A stretch of DNA of 55,566 nt from Candidatus Gastranaerophilales bacterium (GCA_947589255.1 CANQAL010000002.1:1-55566); one strand, 5' to 3'. Positions 27,050 through 36,819 are shown, numbered from the stretch's first letter. Numbers and translations: made by a program. The notes: a model not told the origin generated them from the letters alone.

Positions 27050-27451
27050 TTATATCACATTTAAATCAAAAGAATAAGGAAGCAGCTCATCTATATCATA
27101 AAGACAAGCTTTTGAATTTTCATCTTCCAAAACAATTTTAATTTTTTGTCCTTTTTCAAACTCTCTCATCCACTGTCTGCATGCTCCGCATGGAAAACAT
27201 TTTTTTGAATTCGGTGAATATATAGCAACCTTAAGCAGTTTTGAAGTTTCGCCCGAGGCTATAGCATTAGAAATAGCATTTCGTTCGGCACATAATGTCA
27301 GTCCGTAGCTGGAGTTTTCTATATTACATCCGATATAGGTATTTCCGCTTTCATATAATGCACAAGCACCTACAGGAAACCTCGAATACGGCGAATATGA
27401 ATTTTTTGCCGCTTCTTTTGCTATAGATAATATTTCTTCATTTGTTTTCAT
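27050..27451 (-). CDS. cdd: Cytidine deaminase
   Basis: A 133-residue homotetramer-type cytidine deaminase of the pyrimidine salvage pathway. The zinc ligand motif CAERNAI contains the catalytic Glu, and PCGACRQW supplies the other two Cys ligands. The N-terminal SYSPYSRFPVGAC is standard. It is separated from the sigma factor by 27 bases and is divergent from murA. Confidence 0.93.
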   Translation of the reverse strand: MKTNEEILSIAKEAAKNSYSPYSRFPVGACALYESGNTYIGCNIENSSYGLTLCAERNAISNAIASGETSKLLKVAIYSPNSKKCFPCGACRQWMREFEKGQKIKIVLEDENSKACLYDIDELLPYSFDLNVI

Positions 27452-27499
27452 ATCTTTATTTTATCCGTAAATTGCCTCTTAGAATATAGTACATTTGAA

Positions 27500-27508
27500 T
27501 GATATAAT
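27500..27508 (+). promoter_or_regulatory. Extended -10 promoter upstream of murA
   Basis: TGATATAAT (27500-27508), identical to the recA extended -10. A start near 27515 would leave an AT-rich leader of about 105 bases before the chosen start codon. Confidence 0.55.
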
Positions 27509-27621
27509 ATTCGTGTTTACAATAATTAATCTATTTACCAAATACTATATAAATTATATTATTATATTATAGTATAGATATAAATTTGAATAAACAAACA
27601 GGGATATATCGGGGAGGAACA

Positions 27622-28947
27622 TTGACCGAGAAAATCAGAATATCCGGCGGAAGGCAATTAAAAGGTGAAGTATCCGTAAGCGGTGCAAAAAATGCAGTAT
27701 TAAAATTAATGGCTGCAGCACTTTTAGCTAAAGGCGAGAGTAAAATTTATAATGTTCCCGAACTTACTGATGTTGTTATAATGCTTAATGTTATTGAACA
27801 ACTAGGCGCAAAAACATCTTATAATAAGCAAGAAAAATCCCTTACAATAGATGCGACAGATTTAACAAGTGTTACGGCAAGTTATGAACTTGTCAGCAGA
27901 ATGAGAGCATCATTTATAGTATTGGGTGCATTGGTCGGAAGATGCAGAGAAGCGGTAGTTGCACTCCCGGGGGGCTGCGCAATAGGCGAAAGAAAAGTTG
28001 ATTTTCATATAAGAGGACTTGAAGCATTAGGTACGGATATTAAAATTGAAAACGGTTATGTCCACGCAAAAGCAAAAAAATTAATCGGTAATGATATTTA
28101 TTTGGATATACCGTCAGTCGGCGCAACAGAAAATATTATGCTGGCTTCAGTTCTGGCAGAAGGCTCAACAAGAATTCAAAATGCAGCGCAGGAACCTGAA
28201 ATTGTTGATTTGGCTAATTTCTTAAATGCCATGGGTGCCGATGTTATAGGGGCAGGCACTTCTGAAATAGTTATAAATGGTGTAAAACAGGAAAATCTTC
28301 ATCCGATTGAATATACAACCATTCCCGACAGAATTGAAGCGGGAACATATATGGCTGCATTTATTGCAACAAAAGGTAAAGGAATTATAAGGAATATTTT
28401 CCCGAATCATTTAACTTTCTATACTTCAAAATTAACAAAAATGGGGGCAGATATTAAACTTATAGACCCGACATCTATTGAAGTAAGCTGCAGAAAAAGA
28501 CTTGAAGCAATAAACGTTATAACACAGCCATACCCCGGTTTTCCTACAGATTTACAATCTATGGCTATGGCACTGGCTACAGTTGCAAACGGTGTCAGTA
28601 TTGTAACCGAAAGTCTTTATGAAAACAGATTTATGCAGGTTCCCGAATTAAGAAAAATGGGCGCTGATATTCATCAGGAAAGAAATCATGCTTTAATTAA
28701 AGGTGTTAAAAGTCTTACAAGTGCTAACCTTAGAGCTTCTGACTTAAGAGCCGGTGCATCATTAGTTATTGCAGCCCTTATGGCTGAAGGTGTAAGCACT
28801 ATTGATAATATTTATCATATAGATAGAGGTTACGAACTTTTAGAAAATAAGTTTAAATTGATTGGTGCAGACATTATAAGGTATAATGAAGAAGAAAACC
28901 CGATTGTTAATCAAAATAAAGGAAGTTTAAGTGAGTCACAATTATAA
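27622..28947 (+). CDS. murA: UDP-GlcNAc 1-carboxyvinyltransferase
   Basis: A 441-residue enzyme of the first committed step of peptidoglycan synthesis (enolpyruvyl transfer to UDP-GlcNAc). VSGAKNAVLKL is the N-terminal loop, and PGGCAIGERKVDFH carries the Cys that reacts with fosfomycin in most MurAs. YPGFPTDLQSM and DLRAGASLVIAALMA are conserved. TTG 27622 is the likely start: GGGGAGG lies just upstream and the protein then begins at the usual place. An in-frame TTG at 27586 has no ribosome site. The end overlaps the next ORF by 17 bases. Confidence 0.95.
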   Translation: MTEKIRISGGRQLKGEVSVSGAKNAVLKLMAAALLAKGESKIYNVPELTDVVIMLNVIEQLGAKTSYNKQEKSLTIDATDLTSVTASYELVSRMRASFIVLGALVGRCREAVVALPGGCAIGERKVDFHIRGLEALGTDIKIENGYVHAKAKKLIGNDIYLDIPSVGATENIMLASVLAEGSTRIQNAAQEPEIVDLANFLNAMGADVIGAGTSEIVINGVKQENLHPIEYTTIPDRIEAGTYMAAFIATKGKGIIRNIFPNHLTFYTSKLTKMGADIKLIDPTSIEVSCRKRLEAINVITQPYPGFPTDLQSMAMALATVANGVSIVTESLYENRFMQVPELRKMGADIHQERNHALIKGVKSLTSANLRASDLRAGASLVIAALMAEGVSTIDNIYHIDRGYELLENKFKLIGADIIRYNEEENPIVNQNKGSLSESQL

Positions 28948-29251
28948 AAGATGGTATGATCATGACCCTGTTTTACTTGAAGTAATTAATTTGCTTCAAA
29001 ATTATCAAAATGAATTAAAAGCCCAAGCAGAAGTATTTTTAGCGGAAATCGAAAAAAAAGTTTCTAAAGAGGCAATAGATAAATTTTATGAAATGGTAAG
29101 ACCAAAAGTCTGCAACCGCTGGTATGATAAAGATCCTGTTATTTCAAGAACCGTTGAACTTTTAAGGGTTGTACCGCCTGATGTGCAAAAAGCCACGGCT
29201 CAAAGCTTTTTAAAAGCCCTTGAAGATATGGGTGTTTATAAAAAAGTTTAG
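28931..29251 (+). CDS. Small protein with two RWYDxDP repeats
   Basis: A 106-residue cytoplasmic protein beginning at GTG 28931, preceded by GGAAG and inside the murA 3' end. The two halves align: RWYDHDPVLLEVINLL (about 7-22) and RWYDKDPVISRTVELLR (about 63-79). An internal duplication seems clear. I do not recognise a family with a defined activity. Translational overlap with murA suggests a link to wall synthesis, but this is inference. The end meets the SLH gene convergently with a 4-base overlap. Confidence 0.7.
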   Translation: MSHNYKRWYDHDPVLLEVINLLQNYQNELKAQAEVFLAEIEKKVSKEAIDKFYEMVRPKVCNRWYDKDPVISRTVELLRVVPPDVQKATAQSFLKALEDMGVYKKV

Positions 29252-30390
29252 TTTACAACTTCCCCTGTAACAATATTGACTTTTATAGGTTTATAGAGCT
29301 TTACATAAAGTATTTGCCCGTCTTTAACTTTAAAATCTTTTCCTTTAATAATTGTTCGTATTACTTTTTTAATTTTATTAGCTTCTACAATCTCAGTTTC
29401 ACATTCGGCTGCACCGAATATTCTCGTTAAAAAATTTTTATTATTAACCGCAGAAAGTTCAAAAATTAATTCTCCGTTCCGCAGAAAATATTTACTTTCA
29501 GTTGTATCAAGAATTTTACCTATTAAAATAATATCTTTAGACAACAATAAATGATGTTCATAATCAACAATATTATTAGCGAATTTTGCCTGAAACATTT
29601 CTCCGGGGACTGAATTATCAGAACTTATCTGACCGATTACCATAACGGGTAATACTGTCTGAATAGGCAATGTAACAATATCTCCGTCTTTTATAACATT
29701 TTCGATTGTAATGCCTTCCGCTATTTTAGGTGATGTTTCTTCTTTTATTTTTTCAGCTTTATATCCGTCGGCTGTCCGTTTTAAGTTAGCCATAAAAACG
29801 GCAAGTTGCGCCCTTGTAACATACTTATCATAGTCAAGATACCGTTCACGAGGCGGTTCTTTTGCAATTACATTTAAAACTTCCGCCTTGCCTGCCGTTA
29901 TCTTAAACCAATCGGGGATATCATCATAGTCATCATAAGCATTTTGTAATGCTTTTATTGCTTCTTGTTTTGTAATATCCTCAGATTTTAATATATTTAC
30001 AAGAAATGTTATTATCTCACTTCTTGTTAAAGGTTCATCAGGATAAAAGTACCCGTCATCAGAAGGTTTTATAATATCTAAATTTATTGCTCTTAAAATA
30101 TAATTCCAAGCCCAATGGGAGGAATCTATATCTTCAAAAGAATACATTTGTTCTATGGGCATATTTTGCTGATTTAAAACTTTTATAACAGCTGCGGCAT
30201 ACTCGGCTCGTGTTGCATATTTTTCAGGCTCAAATTTATGATTAGGATACCCTACAATTAAATCATTATCAGTCAGATTTTCAATATCCTGATATGCCCA
30301 AAACCCGTGATGTATATCTTCATAGTCCATTGCAAATACACACGAAACCGATAAAATAAATGCTATGATTAATCCGAAAATTCTATTCAT
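29248..30390 (-). CDS. SLH-domain envelope protein
   Basis: A 380-residue secreted protein: signal peptide (about 1-20), then three SLH domains at about 22-205. Typical segments are GFWAYQDIENLTDNDLIVGYP, YATRAEYAAAVIKVL, HWAWNYILRAINLDII, LTRSEIITFLVNIL, and YVTRAQLAVFMANL. The last third is a beta-rich domain of unknown type. SLH domains bind pyruvylated wall polymers or peptidoglycan. It has no porin barrel, unlike cyanobacterial SLH-OprB porins. Confidence 0.85.
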   Translation of the reverse strand: MNRIFGLIIAFILSVSCVFAMDYEDIHHGFWAYQDIENLTDNDLIVGYPNHKFEPEKYATRAEYAAAVIKVLNQQNMPIEQMYSFEDIDSSHWAWNYILRAINLDIIKPSDDGYFYPDEPLTRSEIITFLVNILKSEDITKQEAIKALQNAYDDYDDIPDWFKITAGKAEVLNVIAKEPPRERYLDYDKYVTRAQLAVFMANLKRTADGYKAEKIKEETSPKIAEGITIENVIKDGDIVTLPIQTVLPVMVIGQISSDNSVPGEMFQAKFANNIVDYEHHLLLSKDIILIGKILDTTESKYFLRNGELIFELSAVNNKNFLTRIFGAAECETEIVEANKIKKVIRTIIKGKDFKVKDGQILYVKLYKPIKVNIVTGEVVN

Positions 30391-30443
30391 ATTAATATAA
30401 TACTTGTTTCGGTTTATTTTACCAGATTATTAAAAATTATTAC

Positions 30444-30472
30444 AAAAAAACCGATTAATTATTTATCGGTTT
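30444..30472 (-). terminator. Terminator at the end of the 117-residue gene
   Basis: Stem AAACCGAT/ATCGGTTT (30448-30455 with 30465-30472) followed on the minus strand by a U-run (A-run 30444-30450). It overlaps the stop codon. Confidence 0.6.
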
Positions 30473-30812
30473 CCTTGCTTTGATTATCTTCAATTTTTTC
30501 TACTTTTTTATTACTTTCAGACTTAACTTTATCGTTAATATCCTCATCTTCAAGTAAAGAATGCTTGCGTTTATTTCTTAAAACAGACACAACATTTAAA
30601 AGCGCAAGAGAATTTAAAGAAGCCCTTAATTGCATGCTTCTATCTTCATAAGGCTGATTAGAAGCCTGTTCTTCGCCTTCCATCATAAAATATTCGGTTC
30701 CTTGGCTTGCTCTGTCGTCGGAGGTCTTGGCTGCGGTACCTGAGATATCACCGCTTTTGAAATTTATACCCCCGCCAATTCCGAGAACTCCGGCAGACCT
30801 GTTGTCAACCAC
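30459..30812 (-). CDS. Hypothetical protein, lineage type
   Basis: A 117-residue protein without a signal peptide or membrane helix. A Gly-rich N-terminus (SAGVLGIGGGINFKSGD) is followed by a helical middle (SLNSLALLNVVSVLRN) and an acidic-basic tail. I do not recognise a family. The INFKSG string echoes the FKSG/FKGE leaders of neighbouring proteins. A terminator overlaps the stop. Confidence 0.6.
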   Translation of the reverse strand: MVDNRSAGVLGIGGGINFKSGDISGTAAKTSDDRASQGTEYFMMEGEEQASNQPYEDRSMQLRASLNSLALLNVVSVLRNKRKHSLLEDEDINDKVKSESNKKVEKIEDNQSKETDK

Positions 30813-30920
30813 TAATTCTCTCCTTTACTCTCTTTTTTAAGTTTGAATATTATATAACATTTTTCGGATTTTAACAACCCGGCATTGTTTAAAAACTCAA
30901 ACAAAATTTTTTTTGCTATT

Positions 30921-32582
30921 TTACATTAACTCTTTAAAAATTTCAGGAGCATTTCTCTTAAAAGCATTTGAATAATTTGCCATTGCTTGCCTTTGCATTT
31001 CTTCACGTTTTTTTGCTTCCGCTACTTTTTTCTCCGTAACGGAACGATTGTATTTTGGAAGCAATACCCCAAGCATAATAATTGAAAATGCAATATCAGC
31101 TATTCTGCATATATTTCTTAAATTTCTGACCTTTATACTTGAAACTTCACCGGCTGTTTTAAGATCAGTATTCTTAATCCAGTTACCAAACTGTTTTAAT
31201 CTGTATGATACATTTGAGGTGATTTTTTTAGAAGCTGAAGCCCCTGTTTCCAATATAGGTTTTGCTATTTCCTTTCTTCTGTTTAAAAGAACAACTTCCC
31301 CGCCTAATAAATCAGCACCTTTTTTTGTTTTGGAAAATGTTTCAATAGCGGAGGCAACTCCTTTTTTTACATAATCACCCAAGAAATATAAGCCTGAAAA
31401 TGAAGCTAAATCTCTTACAGTTGTTTCTCTTAACTCATTTTCATCTTCAGCGCCGAGCATTCTGCTTGCAAATGTAGATGCGGCTATCCACCTGCATTGA
31501 TCCATTGTAGGGAATATGTTTGAAAACTGAAACATGCCAAGTGAGGGCTTTTTCATCATTGATAATGCAGCTAAACCATACATTCCTGCGGCTGAGGTTA
31601 TTTTTTTTGCTCTGAATTTTTTCTTTTCTTTATCATCCATTTTTTGGGTTGTATCTTTTTTCCCAAAATCTTTATAAATAGGAGCACCTGCCGCTTTAAA
31701 CTGTTTTCTTGTTATTGCTCTGTTTATTGTTTGAACACTGACTGCTATCCCTATAACAATAGCTAAACCGATTAAACTCTTTTTATTAACAAAATTCTTT
31801 AAGGCAGAAGAATATTTATCTATAGAAATACCTTTTTCGCTGACAATGTTAAATTTAGAACCTAAATCAGTAATATCTCTTAGTGTTTCGGTTAAATTTG
31901 ACTGGGCCGAATTATTAAATCTTAATATATTTTCAGCTTTAGTAAGCCCCACAAGCTTTTTACGGGCTTCTTCCAATAAAACTTTCTTTTCTTTACCAGT
32001 TGATGAAACAGCTTTTGTTACTTTATCAACAGCTTCTTTAAATTCAGGAGTTTGTGCTTTATCCAGATATTTTACCCAGGTTTTTCCTTCAAGTCCTTCA
32101 AGTGATGACAATGCTTTAGTTACGTATTCTTTTGTTACATCCTCCATGCCGGATGCTTTGGCTTCCGTATATATTTTTTGAAGTTTATCAATAACACTTC
32201 CGTTTGCCCATGATGATACGACTTTTGTATCTTTTAGAATATTACCTTTAGGAAGTAAAGCAGCTATTGTTTTAACAACAAGCCCGGGCATAAGACAGTT
32301 TACAAACAGCCCTGAAAATTCTCTACGGCATGTTTCAAATGCCGCAGCAAGCCCTGTCTTTAAATCAACCAAGGTTCTCGGGATATTTGTTGAAACAGTG
32401 TCTACAAAAGATACCTGTATCATTGCATTCTTATCCAGAACACTAAAGGCTTTATCTATAAGATTAAATACCCCGTCGCCAATTCCGCTTTTAAAACTTT
32501 GAGTATTATTCCCCTTTTTTATATTTTTCTTTTGTGTTCTTAAGGTTAAATTATTATTATTTTGTATGTTTGCTATTTTCAA
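30921..32582 (-). CDS. Hypothetical membrane-associated protein, lineage type
   Basis: A 553-residue protein with a polar N-terminal leader (NTQSFKSG at about 26-33). Long Lys/Ala-rich helices follow. Likely membrane segments are at about 93-112 (FVNCLMPGLVVKTIAALLP), 275-290 (GLAIVIGIAVSV) and near the C-terminus (FSIIMLGVLLPKY). It has no domain I recognise. Proteins of this style, with several hydrophobic stretches and an SFKG-like leader, occur in gut Melainabacteria. The divergent gene at 32876 has a similar leader. Confidence 0.65.
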   Translation of the reverse strand: MKIANIQNNNNLTLRTQKKNIKKGNNTQSFKSGIGDGVFNLIDKAFSVLDKNAMIQVSFVDTVSTNIPRTLVDLKTGLAAAFETCRREFSGLFVNCLMPGLVVKTIAALLPKGNILKDTKVVSSWANGSVIDKLQKIYTEAKASGMEDVTKEYVTKALSSLEGLEGKTWVKYLDKAQTPEFKEAVDKVTKAVSSTGKEKKVLLEEARKKLVGLTKAENILRFNNSAQSNLTETLRDITDLGSKFNIVSEKGISIDKYSSALKNFVNKKSLIGLAIVIGIAVSVQTINRAITRKQFKAAGAPIYKDFGKKDTTQKMDDKEKKKFRAKKITSAAGMYGLAALSMMKKPSLGMFQFSNIFPTMDQCRWIAASTFASRMLGAEDENELRETTVRDLASFSGLYFLGDYVKKGVASAIETFSKTKKGADLLGGEVVLLNRRKEIAKPILETGASASKKITSNVSYRLKQFGNWIKNTDLKTAGEVSSIKVRNLRNICRIADIAFSIIMLGVLLPKYNRSVTEKKVAEAKKREEMQRQAMANYSNAFKRNAPEIFKELM

Positions 32583-32875
32583 TTTATGTAATTGACCTTT
32601 ACACCATTTGCAATCATATCAATTTAATAACTAAAAACAAATTTTTTTGCTTTTTAATTTTTTATTTTTAGATGACCTGCATTGAAAAATTTGATATTTC
32701 TGCAAATTTTTAATGCATTTTTTGTTAAAACGATATCTTTTTTTACAAAAATGCTATTTTTTTAGTAAAATTGCAAATTTTTTATACCCTAAAATTCAAA
32801 TTTACAATTTTTAACTTAAACGACAAATTTAAAATTTTTCAGTTTTGTATTTATATCAGACATTATGAGAATGAT
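32583..32875. other. Very AT-rich divergent intergenic region
   Basis: It contains runs of A or T and repeated CAAATTTTT-like words. The two flanking genes diverge from it, so both promoters must lie here. I see no clear consensus -35/-10 pair, no small gene and no RNA fold. Confidence 0.4.
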
Positions 32876-34006
32876 ATGAGAATACAACCTGTTTCCTTCC
32901 AATATAATAATTGGGCAATAGGGAAAAGTGTAAAATCTAATAGTTATAACCAAGTGCGGGATTTTAAATCTGCAGAACTTAGTAATGTCTTTTATTATCC
33001 GGTTAACTTTACTTCAAGAAAAAAAAGAACTCATGAAACTACAAAACCTCATCTTGCCGAAAAGTCAGGCAACTTTTTATTATCAAAAATTTCCGATATT
33101 CCTTGTCCCGCCTGCGGAAAATTATTAATTTCTCCAAAAGAATATGAAAAATTCCGTAAAGAACTTGCTAAAATTCCCTCTGATGAATATTTGGAATTTC
33201 TGGGGAATTACACACAATATATGCGCCCTGTTGAAGAGCAGGTTTATCATGAATTATGCAATCTGTCAGAGTCACTTGGAGATATTGAAGGCGCAAAAGA
33301 TATAAGAACCCTTGTTGTTATGTTAAGAGATGAAAAACTCCCTGTTTTACAAGAAATTCAGTTAAAACTGATTAACAAAATGAAGGCTCTAGCCCATACT
33401 CTGCCTGAAAATGAAAAGAAAGTTTTACTGGCTAAGGTAGATTCTTTAAAATCAATTATTAAAAATAAAAAAACAATGGCACCTTTCAGAAGAAAAATAA
33501 TGCTTGATGAAATAAGCCAAATTGAAATTAAAAATCCTCATAAGTATGATAAATTGCAAAAAATAGCTAAAAAATTCCCGACTTCTACCGATATGGCAGT
33601 TGCTTGGTTCGTTAAGTACTCCGGTAAAAATAAAAAAGGTGAAGATTGGGATTCTTATACCATTGCAACAAGACTTTTATCATATTCAAATACGGACCAC
33701 TTTATTCCATACAGTGAAGATAATAAAAGAAATGATATCGGAAACTATCTGCCCATGCATGAAGCCTGTAATGTTGAAAAAAGCAATTATAACCCAAATT
33801 ACTGGTTAAGCAGAAAACCTGAAAGAATTAAGTATCTTCAAACATTTTTTGATTACTGTAATATGCTTATTAAAACAAGAAGAATTAGTAAAAAGAAATA
33901 CAGAAAATATGTTGCATATGCAACGGAAAATATAGCGGAAGCAACTAAAGGGCAGGTTATTTTAAATAATAACCAAACCCCCGAAACAAATCCTTTTATG
34001 CAATAA
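32876..34006 (+). CDS. HNH-like protein, lineage type
   Basis: A 376-residue protein. The leader MRIQPVSFQYNN precedes a zinc-knuckle-like CPAC (77-80). The helical middle is followed by an HNH-like segment: TDHFIPYS (D274-H275), then NYLPMHEACNVEKSN with the expected Asn/Lys spacing of the DH...N...N..K signature. It could therefore be a metal-dependent nuclease or a degenerate relative; the second Cys pair of HNH_5-type proteins is not seen. ATG 32876 is chosen over the upstream in-frame ATG 32771 because the leader then matches neighbours and the added residues look like untranslated AT-rich sequence. It ends in overlap with the convergent TPR gene. Confidence 0.6.
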   Translation: MRIQPVSFQYNNWAIGKSVKSNSYNQVRDFKSAELSNVFYYPVNFTSRKKRTHETTKPHLAEKSGNFLLSKISDIPCPACGKLLISPKEYEKFRKELAKIPSDEYLEFLGNYTQYMRPVEEQVYHELCNLSESLGDIEGAKDIRTLVVMLRDEKLPVLQEIQLKLINKMKALAHTLPENEKKVLLAKVDSLKSIIKNKKTMAPFRRKIMLDEISQIEIKNPHKYDKLQKIAKKFPTSTDMAVAWFVKYSGKNKKGEDWDSYTIATRLLSYSNTDHFIPYSEDNKRNDIGNYLPMHEACNVEKSNYNPNYWLSRKPERIKYLQTFFDYCNMLIKTRRISKKKYRKYVAYATENIAEATKGQVILNNNQTPETNPFMQ

Positions 34007-35009
34007 CATCATATTGTCTTATAGATTGACTTGCGGCTTTTCTTTTTGAAAGAATTCCGTTTATTTTATCTTTTTTAGGCGGATGATTAGGAGAAGTTTT
34101 TGCAATATCGGGATCTCTGAGTGTATATATTTCTTCTACCCTTGCGCTTAATGCAGAAGGGGACTTTTTATATAATGATACGGCATAATCCATCTCGGGA
34201 TCTTTAATTCCGTTGGAATTTTTCAACCAAAATTTAGCTGCTGCCTTATACGCATCCTGCTCTTCTCTTACCGAAGTATAAGCATCTTTATCTGAGGCAT
34301 GAACACTTTCATGCACCAAATATGCCGCAATAACCTCGGGAGCAGCATAAATATGAGTATCTGATACAGTTATACCCTTTTTATAATTTTCATATTGAGC
34401 AATATTTCCTGTTCCGCCCATTGAGGCAGTTTTACCGAAACAATATTGTACATCAGCTATTTTTGACATGTATTCCGGACCTAAATAATTAGCTGTTATC
34501 TTAAGTGCCTTCTTTAAATTTTCGGCAGCATACATATCTTTTTCCCGTCTTGCTTTTTCGGGTGAATATACTGCAAGCAGACTGTTTTTTGCCTCCATTA
34601 TATTTCTTTTGGCTAAATCGTTGCCTTTATCAAGTTCCAATGCTTTTTCGTATGCGGTTATTGCATTTTTATATAATCCGTCTTTTCTTAGTGCATCCCC
34701 GTAATCTATCCAGGTTTCACTATCTTCAGGCATTTTTTCCAAATATATTTTATAGTTATCCTGAGCGGATTTATAACTGTTCATATTTAAAAAAGCTCTG
34801 CCGAGTTTCCTATAGATAGTTATATCTTCAGGATTTTTTTGTCTTGCTTGTATATATATATTTAAAGCTTCATCCGGCCGGTTTTCGTTAAGGGCTTTAT
34901 CACCTTGCTGCAATAATTCAGTTACATCTTCACCCTTAAAGGGAACCGTTTTTTGTGCAAAAAACGGAATACTTCTATTTATACCTGAATATGTTTTTAT
35001 AGATAGCAC
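33996..35009 (-). CDS. TPR protein with HEXXH metallopeptidase-like motif
   Basis: A 337-residue protein. A leader VPFKGEDV (22-29) precedes about three tetratricopeptide repeats (about 30-140). The C-terminal part has an HESVH motif (233-237) followed by ASDKDAY and an E-rich helix (SVREEQDAYKAAAKFWL), which fits a gluzincin-type zinc site, though the third ligand cannot be assigned by eye. No signal peptide of standard type is seen. Function unknown; a TPR-linked peptidase is a reasonable guess. Confidence 0.65.
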   Translation of the reverse strand: MLSIKTYSGINRSIPFFAQKTVPFKGEDVTELLQQGDKALNENRPDEALNIYIQARQKNPEDITIYRKLGRAFLNMNSYKSAQDNYKIYLEKMPEDSETWIDYGDALRKDGLYKNAITAYEKALELDKGNDLAKRNIMEAKNSLLAVYSPEKARREKDMYAAENLKKALKITANYLGPEYMSKIADVQYCFGKTASMGGTGNIAQYENYKKGITVSDTHIYAAPEVIAAYLVHESVHASDKDAYTSVREEQDAYKAAAKFWLKNSNGIKDPEMDYAVSLYKKSPSALSARVEEIYTLRDPDIAKTSPNHPPKKDKINGILSKRKAASQSIRQYDVIA

Positions 35010-35085
35010 AATATTACCTTTCGTTTATCCATGAAAAAAAATAAATATCTTTTATTGATAAAAAAAGTAATTTTATTAAGATTTA

Positions 35086-36819
35086 TTAATTAAATAATTC
35101 AAGAATTTTATTTACTGCTTCCTCGGGAGTTACATTTATAACTTCTCCCGTTGCTCTGTTTTTAAATTCCACAAGGTTATCTTTTATTGTTTTACCGACC
35201 GTAATTCTGTATGGAATTCCTATTAAATCGGCATCTTTAAGTTTAACCCCGGCTCTTTCAGCTCTGTCATCAATTAAAACTTCAATTTTATTATCCAAAA
35301 GTTTTTTATAAATTTCTTCTGCTACTTTCAATTGAGTTTCATCCTGGTCGCTTACGGGAACAACTGTTACCGTATAAGGTGCAATAGATAGCGGCCAGAT
35401 AATTCCGTATTCATCATGATGTCTTTCAACTGCAGCTGCTGCTGTTCTTGAAATACCAATTCCGTAACAACCCATAATAAACGGCTTTTCTTGTCCGTCT
35501 TTATCAGTAAATACGGCATTCATTGCTTTTGAATACTTTGTGCCGAGTTTAAATATATTACCTACTTCTATACCTTTTGTTACTTTTAAGTCGCTTCCGC
35601 ACTCCGTGCATTTATCATTTTCTTCTACAAGCCTTATATCGGCAATCTTTTGAGGAAGTTGAACTTCCCTGCCCCAATTTGCACCGACAAGATGTTTATC
35701 ATTTTGATTTATTCCGACTACAAAATTCTTCAATTCCTTAACCGTTTCATCCGCAACAAATTCAATATTTTTCAATCCTTCAGGCCCGATAAATCCTGCT
35801 ACTGCATTAAAACCTGAATTTGCCATAATCTCTTCAATTTCACCGGATGATGCTATTCTGACATCATTACCCTGGAATGCATTCATTAATTTAGTTTCTT
35901 CAACGGTTTTATCGCCTCTGATTAAAGCACCAACGTATTTGCCGTCTACTACATATATTAAACACTTGCATATTACAGAGGATGAAACTTTTAAAAATGC
36001 TGATAATTCCTCTATAGAATGCGTATTTGGTGTATCTAAAATCTCTGCTTTATTAAATCCGCCATCCGTTACAGCTTCTTTTAATATTGAAACAGCATGA
36101 TTTGAGTTTGCGCTGTATCCGCACTTTGTGCAGTAAAATACATCATTTTCGCCGGCATTATTTTCTGCTTTTTCATTTACCAAAACCATAAATTCATGCG
36201 ATACACTTCCGCCTATTGCACCGGAATCGGATTGAACCATTTTTGTTTCTAAGCCGCATCTTTCAAATATTCTTTTATAAGCTTCAGCCATTATTTCATA
36301 AGATTTATCAAGCCCTTTTTCATCGGCATCAAAGCTGTAGGCATCTTTCATTATAAATTCTCTGCCTCTTAGTAAGCCGAATCTCGGTCTTATTTCATCT
36401 CTGAATTTTGACTGTATTTGATATAAATTAACAGGTAACTGTTTATATGAATGTATTCCTTCTCTTGCAACGGAGGTTATTACTTCTTCATGCGTAGGCC
36501 CTAAACACATTTCTCTGTTGTGTCTGTCTTTTAAGCGCATTAATTCTTTTCCGTACACATCCCATCTGCCTGATTCCTGCCATAATTCCGCAGGCTGTAC
36601 AAACGGCATCAACATTTCCTGAGCACCGGCATTATCCATTTCTTCTCTGACAATATTTTCTATCTTTTTCAGCACCCGCCACATTAAAGGCAGATAATTA
36701 TATACTCCGTTGGTAAGTTTTCTTATATAGCCTGCTCTCACAAGCAATTTATGGCTCATAACTTCTGCATCCGACGGAAATTCCCTTAACGTCTGCAAAA
36801 AAAGATTTGTCATTCTCAT
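35086..36819 (-). CDS. proS: Prolyl-tRNA synthetase
   Basis: A 577-residue class II synthetase of the bacterial type. Motif 2 region reads FRDEIRPRFGLLRGREFIMKD, and motif 3 GCYGIGISRTAAAAVE. Between them an inserted editing domain (about 225-390) is present, with the YbaK-like pattern. The C-terminal anticodon domain has VPVSDQDE and IEVLIDDRAERAGVKLKDAD. All expected regions are present. Confidence 0.97.
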   Translation of the reverse strand: MRMTNLFLQTLREFPSDAEVMSHKLLVRAGYIRKLTNGVYNYLPLMWRVLKKIENIVREEMDNAGAQEMLMPFVQPAELWQESGRWDVYGKELMRLKDRHNREMCLGPTHEEVITSVAREGIHSYKQLPVNLYQIQSKFRDEIRPRFGLLRGREFIMKDAYSFDADEKGLDKSYEIMAEAYKRIFERCGLETKMVQSDSGAIGGSVSHEFMVLVNEKAENNAGENDVFYCTKCGYSANSNHAVSILKEAVTDGGFNKAEILDTPNTHSIEELSAFLKVSSSVICKCLIYVVDGKYVGALIRGDKTVEETKLMNAFQGNDVRIASSGEIEEIMANSGFNAVAGFIGPEGLKNIEFVADETVKELKNFVVGINQNDKHLVGANWGREVQLPQKIADIRLVEENDKCTECGSDLKVTKGIEVGNIFKLGTKYSKAMNAVFTDKDGQEKPFIMGCYGIGISRTAAAAVERHHDEYGIIWPLSIAPYTVTVVPVSDQDETQLKVAEEIYKKLLDNKIEVLIDDRAERAGVKLKDADLIGIPYRITVGKTIKDNLVEFKNRATGEVINVTPEEAVNKILELFN

